Assembly (NCBI RefSeq): GCF_000002075.1
Contig: NW_004797928.1
Coordinates: forward strand, 62,471 to 126,470
Source: Aplysia californica
Lineage: Eukaryota > Mollusca > Gastropoda > Aplysiida > Aplysiidae
Length of the DNA stretch: 64,000 nucleotides
Direction: 5' to 3'
In this document: positions 1-13,200 of the stretch, piece after piece
How positions within the stretch are numbered: the first letter of the stretch is position 1
Layout: each line of letters opens with the position of its first letter
Notes under the pieces: model-generated
Seen by the model: the letters and a program-made list of their open reading frames with translations, nothing else
What the model was told of the DNA's origin: nothing
The model's database searches: none
Translations under genes and position numbers: made by a program

Positions 1-2
1 CG

Positions 3-58
<56 letters not shown>

Positions 59-60
59 GT
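1..60. repeat. (GT)n microsatellite
   Basis: About 28 GT units with one GC interruption at the left edge of the window. The DNA from 61 to about 578 holds no gene or element I can recognise. Confidence 0.95.
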
Positions 61-588
61 GTAGTTCACAATAATAATATTATGTAGTCGTGTGAAAGTG
101 TACCTTTAGCCATAAAGCGTGTAGGCTACAACGCCACTAACGTTCATTTTTACACACTTGTGCGATGTGGCCACCTATTCAAGAGTGTGTAGTTTTTTGT
201 GGATCTGAACCCCCAATCTGTGACTGTAGACAAAAATTAGAAATGAACAAAAAAGGCGCTCTCTTTTCCTGACGCCGATAACACGTGGGAGATTGCTTAC
301 TAGCTTGGTTGGAGAATAGGCATCATTGCAGGCAGCACAATGCTATAGCTGCTCCTCCCTCCTCTCCAGGACCCATGAAAGGTTCTGCTTGCTGATCGAG
401 CTAGTTAATTGACAGCTGTTTGGACATTCTTCGGGTTGTTCCACGCAAGTTGCTGTCCCTCCCGGACCCTCTAGACACGCCAGTTTCCCTTTAAGTCTTT
501 GCGTTGTGTGTGATTTGGTACCTTCATCTTCTAACACGGAGTAGAGAACATGTAGTTACTGTTGGTCTGATAACTTTGTTGGCAGACT

Positions 589-1098
589 TTTTTTTCTTTC
601 GCAACTGCAAAAGGTCACATGAGCGCGGGGGACACGTTAAACATTTTCTGTGGTAGGAAATTTTGAATTTTGCCCAGGTGGCGGCCGAAGCCTACCCTTA
701 TCGGTTTTAAGACACCAAAATGTATTTAACGTGCGCAACTTGTACACGTACGGCACCTTCGATATTTTTCGCCGTTGTCCGAGAAGGCTAGGTGTAGATC
801 TTTCCTACCAGAAGATTAGGGGTGGGGTTGAAAGACAGCAGTAAGAAAGAGCAAAGGAGTGGCAGTAGAAAGGCTGCTGAAAGAGTCAGGCACCCTGCGG
901 AGGGGGCAAAGGGGTGAGGGGGTGGGTGCAGAAAGTGGAGATGAAAGCAAACGATAGAACATTGGTATAGATCAGAAAAGGAGGTGAAAGGAGACAATTT
1001 TAGACTAGAAAATGTTTCGTCGCTAACCGGATTCAAACCCGGGACCTTATTTGAATGAGAGGGGAACACCTTAACCTCTAGGCCACGAGAGCCCCCAT
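589..1098 (-). mobile_element. Full-length composite tRNA-derived SINE (family S1, copy a)
   Basis: Read on the minus strand it starts with a tRNA-like head (box A TGGCCTAGAGG, box B GGTTTGAATCC), then a pyrimidine-rich body, and ends in the hairpin tail (a diverged GCGCTCATATGACC...TTGCGA). It is flanked by the 10-bp duplication TTGGCAGACT (579-588 and 1099-1108). It matches 38716-39240 throughout its length. The head is part of a SINE, not a working tRNA gene. Confidence 0.88.
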
Positions 1099-1201
1099 TT
1101 GGCAGACTGTTGCAGAGAGTTCGTTGTTTTTGTGTTTAGTATAGTGGTGGTGAATGTGCTGGTAGTTGTGATCTCAATGGTGGAGGTGGTGGTGGTTGTA
1201 A

Positions 1202-1324
<123 letters not shown>

Positions 1325-1489
1325 GAGCATTAATTGTATCCCGCCTTTCCCCACAGCATGGGCCCAAAGCGTACATAGGAGATTAAAAACACATTCATAC
1401 TAATACCATATATAAATTCATCATGTGCGCACTTTTTGACAGCAACATTCTTTCAGGCAATAAAAAATGCTCATACAAAAAGAAGAAAA

Positions 1490-1820
1490 CACTATTCTAT
1501 CGTGAATTGACATCGAAATATTTGCTATTGCATGAGGTGGGGGTCGCCTTGTGATAGAGGTGTAGTTTAATTAGCGAGGAAATAGCCGCCAAACTTTGGT
1601 GATTTCTGAAACACAAAATTGGCGTAATTTTTGTGCCTTTAATCAATGTTCTTCTGTAAATTCAATTTAAAAAATAATGTGTTTTTAAAGTGACTTTAAA
1701 GTGTTGACTCAAAAAAAATATTTTAAAAATCGATGACAATTGCCAAACAAGGGAACAAATGCTGGTTTCTTCGATTTCATTATTTTTTTACAACGCCTGA
1801 TTTCACCACGATGCCTCACA
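1490..1820 (-). mobile_element. TGAGGC-family inverted-repeat element, truncated
   Basis: It carries the family signatures 'gaggtgggggtcgcc' and 'gccaaa-tttggtgac', and the terminal sequence 'gcctgatttcaccacgatg' followed by CCTCACA. The other end is missing. Confidence 0.75.
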
Positions 1821-1980
1821 AATGGTAACGATGGCGGGGCTGATGGGGAGGGAGAGTAGACGGCTTGCTGGAGAACAAATGTAGCAAAAGAACAAATACT
1901 TCAAAGAGCAGAGAAGTATGGAACGGAGTCGGGGAAGGAGGAAAGGGGGGGGGGGGGGTGATGGCAACAGAGAGAGTAAC

Positions 1981-2186
<206 letters not shown>

Positions 2187-2634
2187 CACCATGTTCAGCC
2201 TACGTCAAAGAAATGTTGAGCCCTACGAATTAGCGACACAGTTTAGATAACTGTCTTGTGAACGCGTAGTCGCTTCCTATGCCAACGTCTTGGCCGAAGA
2301 ATTCAGGAGGAAAAAAAGCGTCTTCTTTTCTTTACCAACCCTTGTGTTAGTTTAGTAGTAATAGTAGGCCTAAACAGAAGACAGTTTTGCAATTCGAATT
2401 TCCAAACAATTCGAATGTCCATCTCCATTGTCACCAACGCAAACGGCAGCACCAGTTTCATATACTCTGAACAAAACACTTTTTTGTTCCCTTGAACATT
2501 CCATTCTCATCGTTAAAAATGATTCTAAGAATGTCATCCACCTAAAATTAACACCACCCCCTCTCACCCCAGACGTCATTCAACTCTTTTTTCTACCCAC
2601 CTTGGGCGTGTATTTCGTTCTTTTATCTATAGCA

Positions 2635-3073
2635 GAAGCGTCGCTGGACTCGTCCTCCGAATGGTGGTGACCAGTGTGTTTGTTTTACCATGGCACTCGG
2701 TCTTCATTGTCTTACATAATTTCGTTTAGTTTACACAAAATCAGCAACAAAAGAAAAAGCTAACCAAAACCCTCCCCCCCCCCCCCCCCCTAAAAAAAAA
2801 ACCAACAAAACCGCAAAACAACAACAAAAAACCTTCTTTGCCCCCCCCCCCCCCCCCCAACCAAATTTTAAAAAGAAACCAAAAACCCTTTTAATTTAGA
2901 TTTCCGACAGACCAAGACCAAAGTCTGAGATCAGCCCCCGGTTTGGACCTCCGAGGAGAATGGTTTGCTTTCTTCATTTTGATCAGTCCTGCCTAAGACG
3001 GCCACCTGTCTTATAACGCCACTTTAAATTTCTCCTTTACAATGGGTGGCCGTTATACATAGGCTTGACTGTA
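2635..3073 (+). mobile_element. Truncated pogo/Tigger-like element, family P2
   Basis: The right end reads 'ggtggccgttatacatagg' then CTTGACTGTA. The interior matches 56870-57164 ('gtgtgtttgtttt', 'atggcactcggtctt', 'aaaatcagcaacaaa'). Two poly-C runs have expanded inside it. The left end is missing. Confidence 0.7.
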
Positions 3074-3513
3074 GTTATAACACTTCACTGTGTTTGATTC
3101 CGGGAACAATAATTTCAAGAAAGAATTGTTGAGTTCACGGGTGAAAAACACCAAAATTAATATCATTTTATGCAATTTGATTATTGCTGGCATTTTTATT
3201 TATTTATTTTTGTTATGGCAGTCATAACAATATGCAGAATTTCAGCCACAAAGATCTACACTATGCACAATTCGTGTTTTCAGAAAAGATCAAAATATCT
3301 TAGTCTTCCCAGCACACTTAAAATGCACAGTAAGATGAACAGTTTGGAACTATCTGTAAAAAAAACAACAACAACTTAACTTAATTTCCCCCGTATCCTC
3401 CCTTCATTACACCAAGCCAGCCGACAGAGTTCTACACACTGTGACTCAGCTAAATCCCAAACTGAAATAATTAATGCAACGTAGAGTACACAAGAGGAAG
3501 AGACCCATCATCA

Positions 3514-3753
3514 TCAATGCCTTTCACCCCAGGCAGGGTATAGGCCACATTCAAGCTCCTTCCATTTATCTCTGTCCTGAGCCATCCTTCCAAGCTCTTT
3601 CCAAGTGAGCTTCATTTCTCTCATGTCCCTTTCCACGCATCTCCTCCATGTTTCCCGTGGCCTACCCCTGCCTCGTGCTCCTTGTGGGTTCCACTGCAGT
3701 GACTGTCTTGTGATGTTTCCCCTGGGAAGAGCAACATCACCATCATGTATAAA
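3514..3753 (-). mobile_element. LINE 3' fragment: C-terminus of the reverse transcriptase ORF
   Basis: The minus strand is open for about 79 codons to a TGA at 3516-3514. It encodes QSLQWNPQG, RGRGRPRETWRR and AQDRDKWKEL...GLYP, the typical end of a non-LTR retrotransposon ORF2. A short GATGATGATG tail follows. It is a strongly 5'-truncated insertion. The clade cannot be fixed from so short a piece. Confidence 0.8.
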
Positions 3754-4008
3754 CTGCCTTTGTAAAATCCCATATCATACACACTGCCAGTACGCCTAGC
3801 CTTTTACCAACCTACCAAATCAACTTATCACTATCTTCCAAGTCGCTAAATTCTAGCTCGACTAACTGCAAATCTTAACCTGACACATCTTCTTCCAAGA
3901 CTATTTATTTTTAACTAGACTTCAGCATGCAGGAACAATCTCTTACAATTTATACTTCCCCGCATAGTTTTACCACACTCACACACACAAACAGACACAC
4001 ACATACAC

Positions 4009-4009
<1 letters not shown>

Positions 4010-4099
<90 letters not shown>
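4010..4099. repeat. (AG)n microsatellite
   Basis: About 90 bp of AG dinucleotides with a few interruptions, directly upstream of the survivin 5' region. Confidence 0.95.
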
Positions 4100-4100
<1 letters not shown>

Positions 4101-4101
<1 letters not shown>

Positions 4102-4285
4102 AATCTATGTTATATATTATTCTTATTTTGAACTTCTGTCCTACGAGCACTTCGAGTTTATTTGACACCGAGCATTGTAGCTCTTTAATATTCTGAAGTA
4201 CATTTACATACTTCCGCCCAGGCGGTTGATTCAAGAGGAGTGAAAGACTTGAATTTATAAACAATTTAACAAACAATAAAATACA
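4101..4285 (+). promoter_or_regulatory. Presumed 5' UTR and proximal promoter of the survivin gene
   Basis: This stretch lies between a long (AG)n tract and the survivin ATG. It contains TTTGAA at 4127-4132, which matches the CHR element known to time G2/M genes, including vertebrate survivin. No TATA box is obvious. A hexamer is weak evidence and the transcription start is unknown. Confidence 0.3.
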
Positions 4286-7200
4286 ATGGCAGACGGATTG
4301 AAGCTTCTCACGGACGAAAAAGAAATAGTTCTTTTCGTTGAACACCAACGTCTAAAGACATTTCAGAAATGGCCAAATGACCCTGATTGGACCTGTACCC
4401 CTGAAAAGGTTTGAAGGCATAGAAATTTGACTTTATTTCCTTCTTTATCTTTGTCGAATTTGTAGCCGTGCACAGTCGGGTCGGCAGTTCAGTCGCTGTA
4501 CTACTCACTCGAGTTAGATTAGGTTAGGTTAGACTGATAAGACTGACTGTACTGTAGACCTACTGTAGACGAGGTTATAGAGAGCTTTTGCTCACTCTCG
4601 TCTGACCGCGGTCTAAACAAGATACGCATAAATGAAACGAAGAAGTGACTTTTCTGACTCGAGTCCTCACTCGTGACTCGCCTCAGGCTGAGTAGAGACC
4701 GGGATCGGAAGGACTTCCGTAACGAGCGACCACCCCATCAAACACAATAAAGAAGAGGCCTAACCCTAACCCTAACCTTACTCCTACCCTACCCCTACCC
4801 CTAGATTTACCCCTAGATCTACCCCTACCCCTACCCTTAGCCCTCAATTCTGCTCTGTCTCATAGTATAGTGGTCGCTCGTTACGGAAGTCCTCCCCCGA
4901 GATCACTTCGGGCAAAATGGCGTTTTGTGCAGGAGCCGAGTTTTTATCTTATAATGATGAATTTGAGGCCGGCCTGAAAAGTTATATCTAGCCTAATAAA
5001 TGTTTATTTGTCAAGAGGTCATCAGGGGTGATTTAGTCACAGTCAGGGTTGCCATTATTTGACTCTTTCGGATCGTATCTGGCCCGGAGAATTTCTCTGG
5101 CTCTTTTTTGGTTCCAAACTCCAAATGTTCAAGAACAAGGGAAGGGGAAAGAAGAGAGGCAAAAAAGAAAGAATGAAGAAAGTGAAGAAACGAGCTTAGA
5201 TTGCTTGGCTTATTAGTAGATCTAGATTCTATATATATCTAGATCTAGATTTCTAGATCTGCTAGATCTTGTAAAATTATTAAATTGGTCTAGATCTAGA
5301 TTTAGATTCTAGTTAACACGATTTTTAAACGCCCTCGCCCATTTGGTCTGAATAATTTACTACCCTTCAACCGTCATGCAAGAGCATAGATTTTAATAGT
5401 CTATTGCTCGAGTCTCGTTACGTTCATACACGCTCCTCTGTTCCTTGAACCATTTATTTATCGGTCCCTTTATTTATTGTGGGCAGGCAGAGAGGCCAGC
5501 CATCTTTAAGTGTGTAAACAACTAATGAATGGTCCAGCCGGCGGCCGGTGCCACATCCCGCTCAGTAGCGTCGGTAGTGAACCTTTTTTTTTAATGGAGA
5601 GGCGAAAAATATTTTTACATTAGGCCGTCTTTATTCGGACTCGAGTCCGAATATGAAAAAATGTTATTCGGACTCCGGTCCGGAAAAAAGAAAGTGTCTT
5701 CGTTCTATAGATCTAACGTTCAGTGCTTCCAATTTTCCGCCATTTTTTAGTTTCCCCCACACCTTTTCTGCCAATCCGATGCCCGCCGCCTCATTTATAC
5801 GCCCCCACCCCCCATGTTTCCCACTTTCTTTGTTGTAGAAAAAGGTAAAATTGAAGATTAGCAGACCGCCTGGCACCTGCATATTATGAGCTGTGTAAAA
5901 AAAAAGACCGATTCATTGAAAATACAAAGCCTGTGTCATCTCGATTGTTTACCAAGAAAAAGTTGTGTTGCTGTGTAGAGCTGAGCACACGGCAACTTTT
6001 GATTCCATAGACCAGCGCACAATTCATTACGTAGATCTACGTCAAGACTAGCTTATTATTGTATTAATGATCAGTTGCCATTGGAAAAAAGACTGACGCG
6101 TATGCGACGTTCGACGCCCGGACCGATAGTGCCCCCCCACCCCCTCCCCGACACGCACACACAGCTACACGTGTGCAGGCCGCCCATCCGACCCCGACAC
6201 ACGCTAACGAGCCATCTTTAATTGCTTCTGATGGCCTCTTGACAAATAAACATTTATTAGAAGCGCTATAACTTTTCAGGCCGGCCTCAAATTCATCATA
6301 AGATAAAAACTCGGCTCCTGCACAAAACGCCATTTTGCCCGAAGTGATCCCGGTCACTACCCAGCCTGAGGCGAGTCACGAGTGAGGCAGGACAGGAAGC
6401 CGGAGTCACAGGAAGTCGGAAGTGATGTCATGCTGGACAAGAATCAGAGTCCGAATAACATTTTTTAATATATTCGGACTCGAGTCTGAAAAGTCATTTC
6501 GTATTATTATTACTCGTTCCCAACCATGGGGGTGGGGGGGAGGGGGTATGAGAATAGCCAGACATGTGTTATTCTCACCCAGGGTGAGGGGTGAGAATAA
6601 AAGTGGCCATGACCTAAAGAGTCTTAAGTCACTCTGCCCATTTCGTTGTAGGTCAGCAGTAGATAGATTAAATCTAGATCATATTAAAATAATATTTTTG
6701 ATCTACAATCTAGATCTCTGGATTCTAGATTATTATATGATCTAGATTTATAATAGGAGTGAAAGTAAAATAATACCTCCAATTGAATTAAATTGTGTCA
6801 CGACGTAATGGAATCAGGCGCTTATCGATTTTGGAGCATATATGATTATATGTGGACCGTGGAGTTATTATAGATATTTGCGATTGAAGGAGTTTCTTGG
6901 TTTCTGTTGTAGTAGTAGTAGTATAGGGTTTTACGGCGCTCGCAACTGCTAAGGTCATATGAGCGCGCTTGGTTTCTGTAGTAAAATTTTCGAAAAAATG
7001 GCCGCCAAAGTTTGGTGACATCCATAGCTTGAGAGTCCTTGAAGACTGAAAACTGACATGTTTTGTGCCTTAAACCAACGCTTTTCCCTTAAAAACCACA
7101 CTGACATGCATGTGTTTTCTAACGGAAGTAAAAGATGCTTGAGCGCAAAAACAAAAATTCAAACTTCAAACCAGCAGAAAAATGACAGTATCTTTGATTT

Positions 7201-10200
7201 CATTATTTTGACAAGCGCCTGATTTCACCATGATGCCTCACAATTAGTAAATTGGAATTACAGGTGCATGTATTATTTGAATTAATGTAGGTGTATTGTT
7301 GGCTGCTCTTACAATACTACACACTGCCGCAACATCATCAAGTAACTTGATTAGTTATATATAGCCCTGTATTCACCTCAATGATAGACCTTTGGGTTGA
7401 AAAATAAAATCACATGGCATTCAAATGGCTCAGGCATGCTTCAAATAGCTGTGAATTGCACAAAAATCGTGAATATTGTCCTAATTCTAGCAGTACTTGG
7501 CCGAACTTGGCACCCTTCCAGCGTCCAGGGTGGAATTGCCAAGTTATGAAGACCTTTTAAATCAATTTCTTTCCCTGATTTGGTCTGGATCAGACAAACC
7601 TTTACGATGGCGACTTTGCGAAGAGACTACAAAATGTGATACTCACAAGACAACAGGACCATGCAGTCCATAACATTATCCCAACAATAATTCCTGTCCA
7701 AATCATCTGTGTACTATCTTCTATTGTTTCCTTGTTTGCCCAGTCTCTTGGCATCTGCTCCTAAAAAAGATGCATGTCCAAGATTTAAAGTTCAGAAGCT
7801 TAATTTAATTAAAATTATGGTATTATTTATTTATTTTCATTTTAAATAATGACTAAGTAAAAAATTGGTTTTCTTGATTTGCTTTGAAAGGTCAAAAATA
7901 GTGTAATCATGTGTTGATACAGAAAGAGACAAGCACTTTCATGACTTTTCATTTTAATTGATTCACAGCTGGCGGCTGCTGGGTTCTACTTCCGACCAAG
8001 TCCTGAGGCCCCGGACAACGTTTGCTGTCCTTTCTGCAACAAGGAACTGGATGGTTGGGAGCCTGATGACGACCCGTAGTGAGTTACTTTCTGGCACACT
8101 CACTGTGTGAAAAATGGCCAATATCTCTACTCCGTCGGAAAGCCCCTGAGGAGATGACATGTTGATTCCATCTTTTGTGTGTCTCCACACTTGCTCTATT
8201 CTGGTCTTTTTGATTTAACTTGTACAGTACAAATGAACTTTGTTTCTTTTAATCTATTTATGTATGATGATTAAGTACCGTACTTTTGTTTTCCTTTCTG
8301 TGGGATGTTCATAAATACAAAGCTGACTAAGTTTCAAACTAGAGTCATTTTCTTCTCCTTGCTACTGAAAATAGTGAAAGTGTCCAAGACTCGCTGATAT
8401 ATGTGAGGCAGCGTGGTGGAATCAGGCTCCCGTCAAAATAATCAAAGTGAAGAAACTTGCATTTTGCCGCAGGTTTGTGGTTTTTTATCTAATTTTTTTT
8501 TTTTTTTTTTTTTGGCTCAACACCTTTCATGCGTATTAAAGAACTCATTTCTGTGTGAGTTTTTCTGAAAAAGGTTGATTAAAGGCACACAAAAAACGTA
8601 AATTTTCTCTTACCACGGACTCTTTTAAGCTAAGTAAACAACTTATCTTTGGCAGCCCTTTTCTCACTAATTTTACCTCTGAAAACAGGTGACCCCCACC
8701 TCCTTCTTTCGTAAATATCTCGACTTGTATAAAGATAAATGGATATTTTTTCATCCAAATAAAGACAAGTGAACAAGCTTTAAGATGATACTAATAACTC
8801 TACATGCCCAAAAATTGACGACAGCCTGATTCCACCGCGCTGCCTCACATATTATGTTTCGACTAGACTTACTAGATGTTTGCTTTACAGACTTGCTCGC
8901 AGCTCATTAAATAATCTCTATTCTAGGACTGGGGGAAAAAAATCATGATTGTACTTCTGCTGGTGATCCACACCCAGCATGCATGATGCTCAGGCAACCA
9001 CCCCACCCCGTTTTCACACACACTCTCGGGCACTCACAGTTTATTGTACGCGATTAGTACGTTTGTTGGCTGCCTATCTGACCTCTCCTGACCCCAGCAC
9101 ACAGTCAGACTCACATGTCTTCAACTCATGTGTTCGTGTAAATGTTTTGATTGGTAGCAGAAGAGGTTTATGTGTCTTTGATTGGTACATCATAGTGTTG
9201 GGCTGTCCTCGTCGTTTTATTGCTCGAAAAATTCTGAAATTATGCAAACTGAGCTCAAATATGTGAAATTATGCGATTGTTAATTTTAACAAAGAATGAT
9301 AAAGGAAAATAATAAGAAATTATGAAAAAAAATGATCAAATTTTGCTAAATTATGCGGGGTGCATAAAACCATAGAGACAGGTTGGGGCAGAAAGTGTAT
9401 GATAAACAATGAGCCTGTAATGATGGACAGTGCTGAGCAATTGATGATCCCTTGGGAAACTGTACAAGTAGACAAGGTTTACAGCCTTGCTGCTGGCAAG
9501 TTTTCTTGTTTAGTGCTTTCTGAATACAAGGCATTTTAATTTTATTGATTCTATTTAATGAACGAAATCCGGGAATCCTTATCCTTTTGCTGGGTTTGAG
9601 TTTTCACTATAAGTTTGAGGGTAATCTGTCACCGCGGTTTTATGCAAAAAAAGATCTGAAATTATGCAAACCGAGCCCAAAAATGTGAAATTATGCGATT
9701 CTGTTAATTTTAACAAAGAATGATAAAGGAAAATAATCAGAAATTATGCAAAAAATGATCAAATTTTGCTAAATTATGCAGGGTGCATAAAACCACGGGG
9801 ACAGGGTAATAGAAAGATTGTCGACTCACTACTTTTCATTTTTCCTAATTCCCTGCCAGATTGCTATGAATTCCAAATTCTAAGTTATTTATTGTGTATT
9901 TAATTTGTTTATTCCTTCCCTCAGCCAAGAACACAAGAAGCACTCTCCGAGATGTTCCTTCTTGCTCCAGAGGAAACCGATTGAAGACCTGACCGTGACA
10001 GAGTTTACCCGCATGTTGATGAACATAGCAATTCTCAGAACCGTAAGTTGTACCCTGGCTGTAGCCAGGAGCATGTGTGGACAGTTGTGTTGAGACGCGG
10101 TGGAATCAGGCGCTCGTCAATTTTTGGGCGTGTGGAGTTATAGTATTGGTATAAGCTTTAAGTTTGTTCATTTTTCCTTGCTTTTGATGAGAAAAATAAG

Positions 10201-13200
10201 CATTTGTCTAGTATAGAAGTAGAGATATTTGCTATTGAATGTGGTGGGTTCGCCGAGTTTTAGAAGTAAAATTAGGAAGAAAATGGCCACCAAAGTTTGG
10301 TGACTTCCATAGATTGAGAGTCAATGGAAAGCAAAAATGGATATTTTTGTTGTGTCTTTAATCAACGATTTTCAGTAAAATCTAAGCGGAAATTTGATTT
10401 TGAATGGATATTAAAGGCGTTGAGTAAAAAAAGAAAAATTCGATAAAAATTGCTAAACTGGCGGGAAAATGCTGATTTCTTCGATTTCATTATTTTGACG
10501 AGGGCCTGATTTCGCCGCGATGCCTCACAATTTATCTATCCTCAGAGAAATTCGCGCGCGCAACCCGCAAGTTGCGCACGCAACTTTTGGCCTCAACGCA
10601 ACTTTTGCCATTTTCGTGAATTCCCGAATTTTAAGCTATTTTCAGTTAAAGTTGGAAAAATAATAATTTGATTTCGGTAAAAATAACCGAAATTTTCTTC
10701 CTCAACTAAAAATAACGACGAGAAGGGGGACAATTCGTACCAGAAATTAGATCTGCCACTTCTTTTGCACTACGGGGATGAGATTGTGTCAGGATGATCG
10801 CCCGACTCGTTGCCTGAAAACAACGCCGCGTTTGTTTTTGAGGCAACGACTCACGAGTCGGGCGCGATCGATGTGTGCCACGATAGCCACTTTGCGCCAT
10901 CAGTCTGTCGAGCAAACCGACCCGTCCCGACCTGACCTCCCCAATAGTCCTGTTTGGACTGAATCATCTTCTACTTCTTCTAGATCTAGTTAAATCTAGG
11001 CTGTAGATCTAGATGTCTATAGAGTAAACTCAATCGTAAACACGAACGTCTGATTACTTAGCTTGCTTGGCTCCGTGGCACCAGCTAGATAGATCTAGTA
11101 TAAAAATTTGTGAAAGACTTAAGTCTTAGGCCAGGAGGCTAGATCTAGACATTGATCGATTCATCCAGAAAACCCCTAAAGGGGTCGTTCAAATATAATC
11201 TTACACCTGGGAAAGGCCTAAAAGGGGGGGGGGGTCTTGACTAATGTATAAGAAAAGGGGAAGGGGGGGGGGGGGTTGTTAACCAATGTGATATTACACT
11301 TTTGTAAGGTGAAAAAATAACAAGGAAAATAATTTATGACAACACAAATTTTTAAAAACAAAACATGACATAAAAAAAGAGTAAACTCTGCTATTCACTT
11401 AGTTTTTCCGGAAAGGTTCCGCTTATACCATAGATCTATTTAATTATTATGTCACATGTGTGTATGCATGTTTTTCATGAATACTATTATAGTAAAGCGC
11501 ATAGACCAATGATTGTAACACAGATTTGCGCTATATAAATGTCATATTATTTAAAGCGAATGAATATTAGTATTACGGGATTTGGGGGGAGAGAAGAGGA
11601 GGAAAATGTAAGAAAAGTGTAAGGTGGGGGGGGGGGGGGGCAAAAATCCCCCAAAAGGTGTACGATTATATTTGAACAGCCCCAAGACCACACTGGTCAC
11701 ACCTGCCCAACGTCAGCGAGAGTTTAAGTTTAAGGACCTGACACAAGTAAACTATGCAACCTTCGTGCAGTTGGGTTGTTGTTTGTTTTGTTTTTGGTTG
11801 TTTTTTTTTTGGGGGGGGGGTTGGTACGGTAGACATTCACATTGAACTTTTGATTTTGATCAAACAAAACTCACGTAGGTTACTTTGATTGCAATGGGCA
11901 TACACAAACAATGTATTCCAATAATTCCATGACATTTTAGCTATACACGTCATGCAACTTTTCTTGCAACTTTTGTTGATTTTTCTTGCTACTTTTGCTA
12001 TTTTCAAATGCAACTTTCTCTGAGGACAGATTTATAGTTTGAATCTAAATGGGGTCTGATTTTACCCATTTCCGAGTATACTTCACTCTAGCCACCAGAT
12101 GTCTTGAGGTGTTTACGTTTCACAAAGAACTCTAAACTGCTTCATCTGTCCCGCATTACGTGTTGGCTGCCTAGCAATTATGAATTATAATCCTTTTCCG
12201 GGTTCATGTATGCTTTGGGGACCTCAGTCATTAATGGAGTGATGAGTAAATTTGAAAATGTCTAGCTGTGTTGCGTGAAATTGTATCTATTGTATAGCAG
12301 TCAGTCAGTAGCATACCGCTACATTGCTTGGGCTTGGCTTTTAAAAAACCCAAAAACACCAACCAGCCGCAGTACGCCCAGCTTTCTGTTTTAGTTTTTC
12401 TAGACTACATGCCTGTGTCTGATAAAAGAGATTTTTGTGAGATCATATATGTGAGGCAGCGTGGTGGAATCAGGCTCTTGTCAAAATAATGAAATCGAAG
12501 AAAACAGCAGTTTCCCCGCTTACCAATTTTTATCAAATTTTTGTTTTTTGGCTCAACACCTTTTATGTCCATTTAAAAACACATTCCTTTGAGGATTTCA
12601 CTGAAAAACATTGATTAAGGGGAGGAGCGACCCTTGATTTTGCAGATTTTGGGTCAGGCTATGCACATTTTATATTGGCTGATTTTTTAAGATAAACTTG
12701 TTTTTTTGTCTAAAAATAGCATGGATACAATTGAGAAAGACTTTATTCTCCAGGTAAATTGCCTTTAAAAACATGAGGATGGATTAATATAGTGAATTTT
12801 CACTATTATTGTCGGTTTTCAAAAAATGTAATTTTTGTGCAGTTTTTTCCCTACTCCTTCCTTAGTTTTCATCCTTTTGACATGAAACTTTCAGGAAACA
12901 TAGTTGGCACGGCTACCATCAATGTAACAGAGAGATATTTGCGAAGAAATTAATACTATTCCATTGGCAAGCAGTTACGCAACCTAAATTTTTAAAAAGT
13001 TTTTTTATACTTTGGGAAAATTCTCATATTTATTTTTCTTTTGCACTTATTGAAAAAAACTTGCTTTTACACTGATAGGGTCTGGTTTAAGTATACTCTC
13101 CCCACATTTGGTCAAATTTAGTCTGTAAATAAGAAATCCTTAGGGATTTGAAATCCATTGTTTATTTTCAAGATGGCGGCCGTTTCCATAGCAACAGCTT

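Larger units (their letters stand above)
4662..6388. repeat. Inverted duplication; arms 4662-5030 (interrupted) and 6211-6388
   Basis: The left arm (4662-4706 plus 4901-5030) and the right arm are reverse complements for about 170 bp, including 'acttcgggcaaaatggcg' and 'gaggccggcctgaaaag'. The left arm is split by element T1. Between the arms are AGATCT-rich DNA, a 22-bp palindrome and a segment shared with 19545-19895. No open frame of note lies here. Confidence 0.8.

Noticed and set aside
4755-4850. A remnant of a chromosome end (telomeric repeat)
   Set aside because: The repeats are degenerate and lie exactly between inverted transposon ends, with an empty site known.
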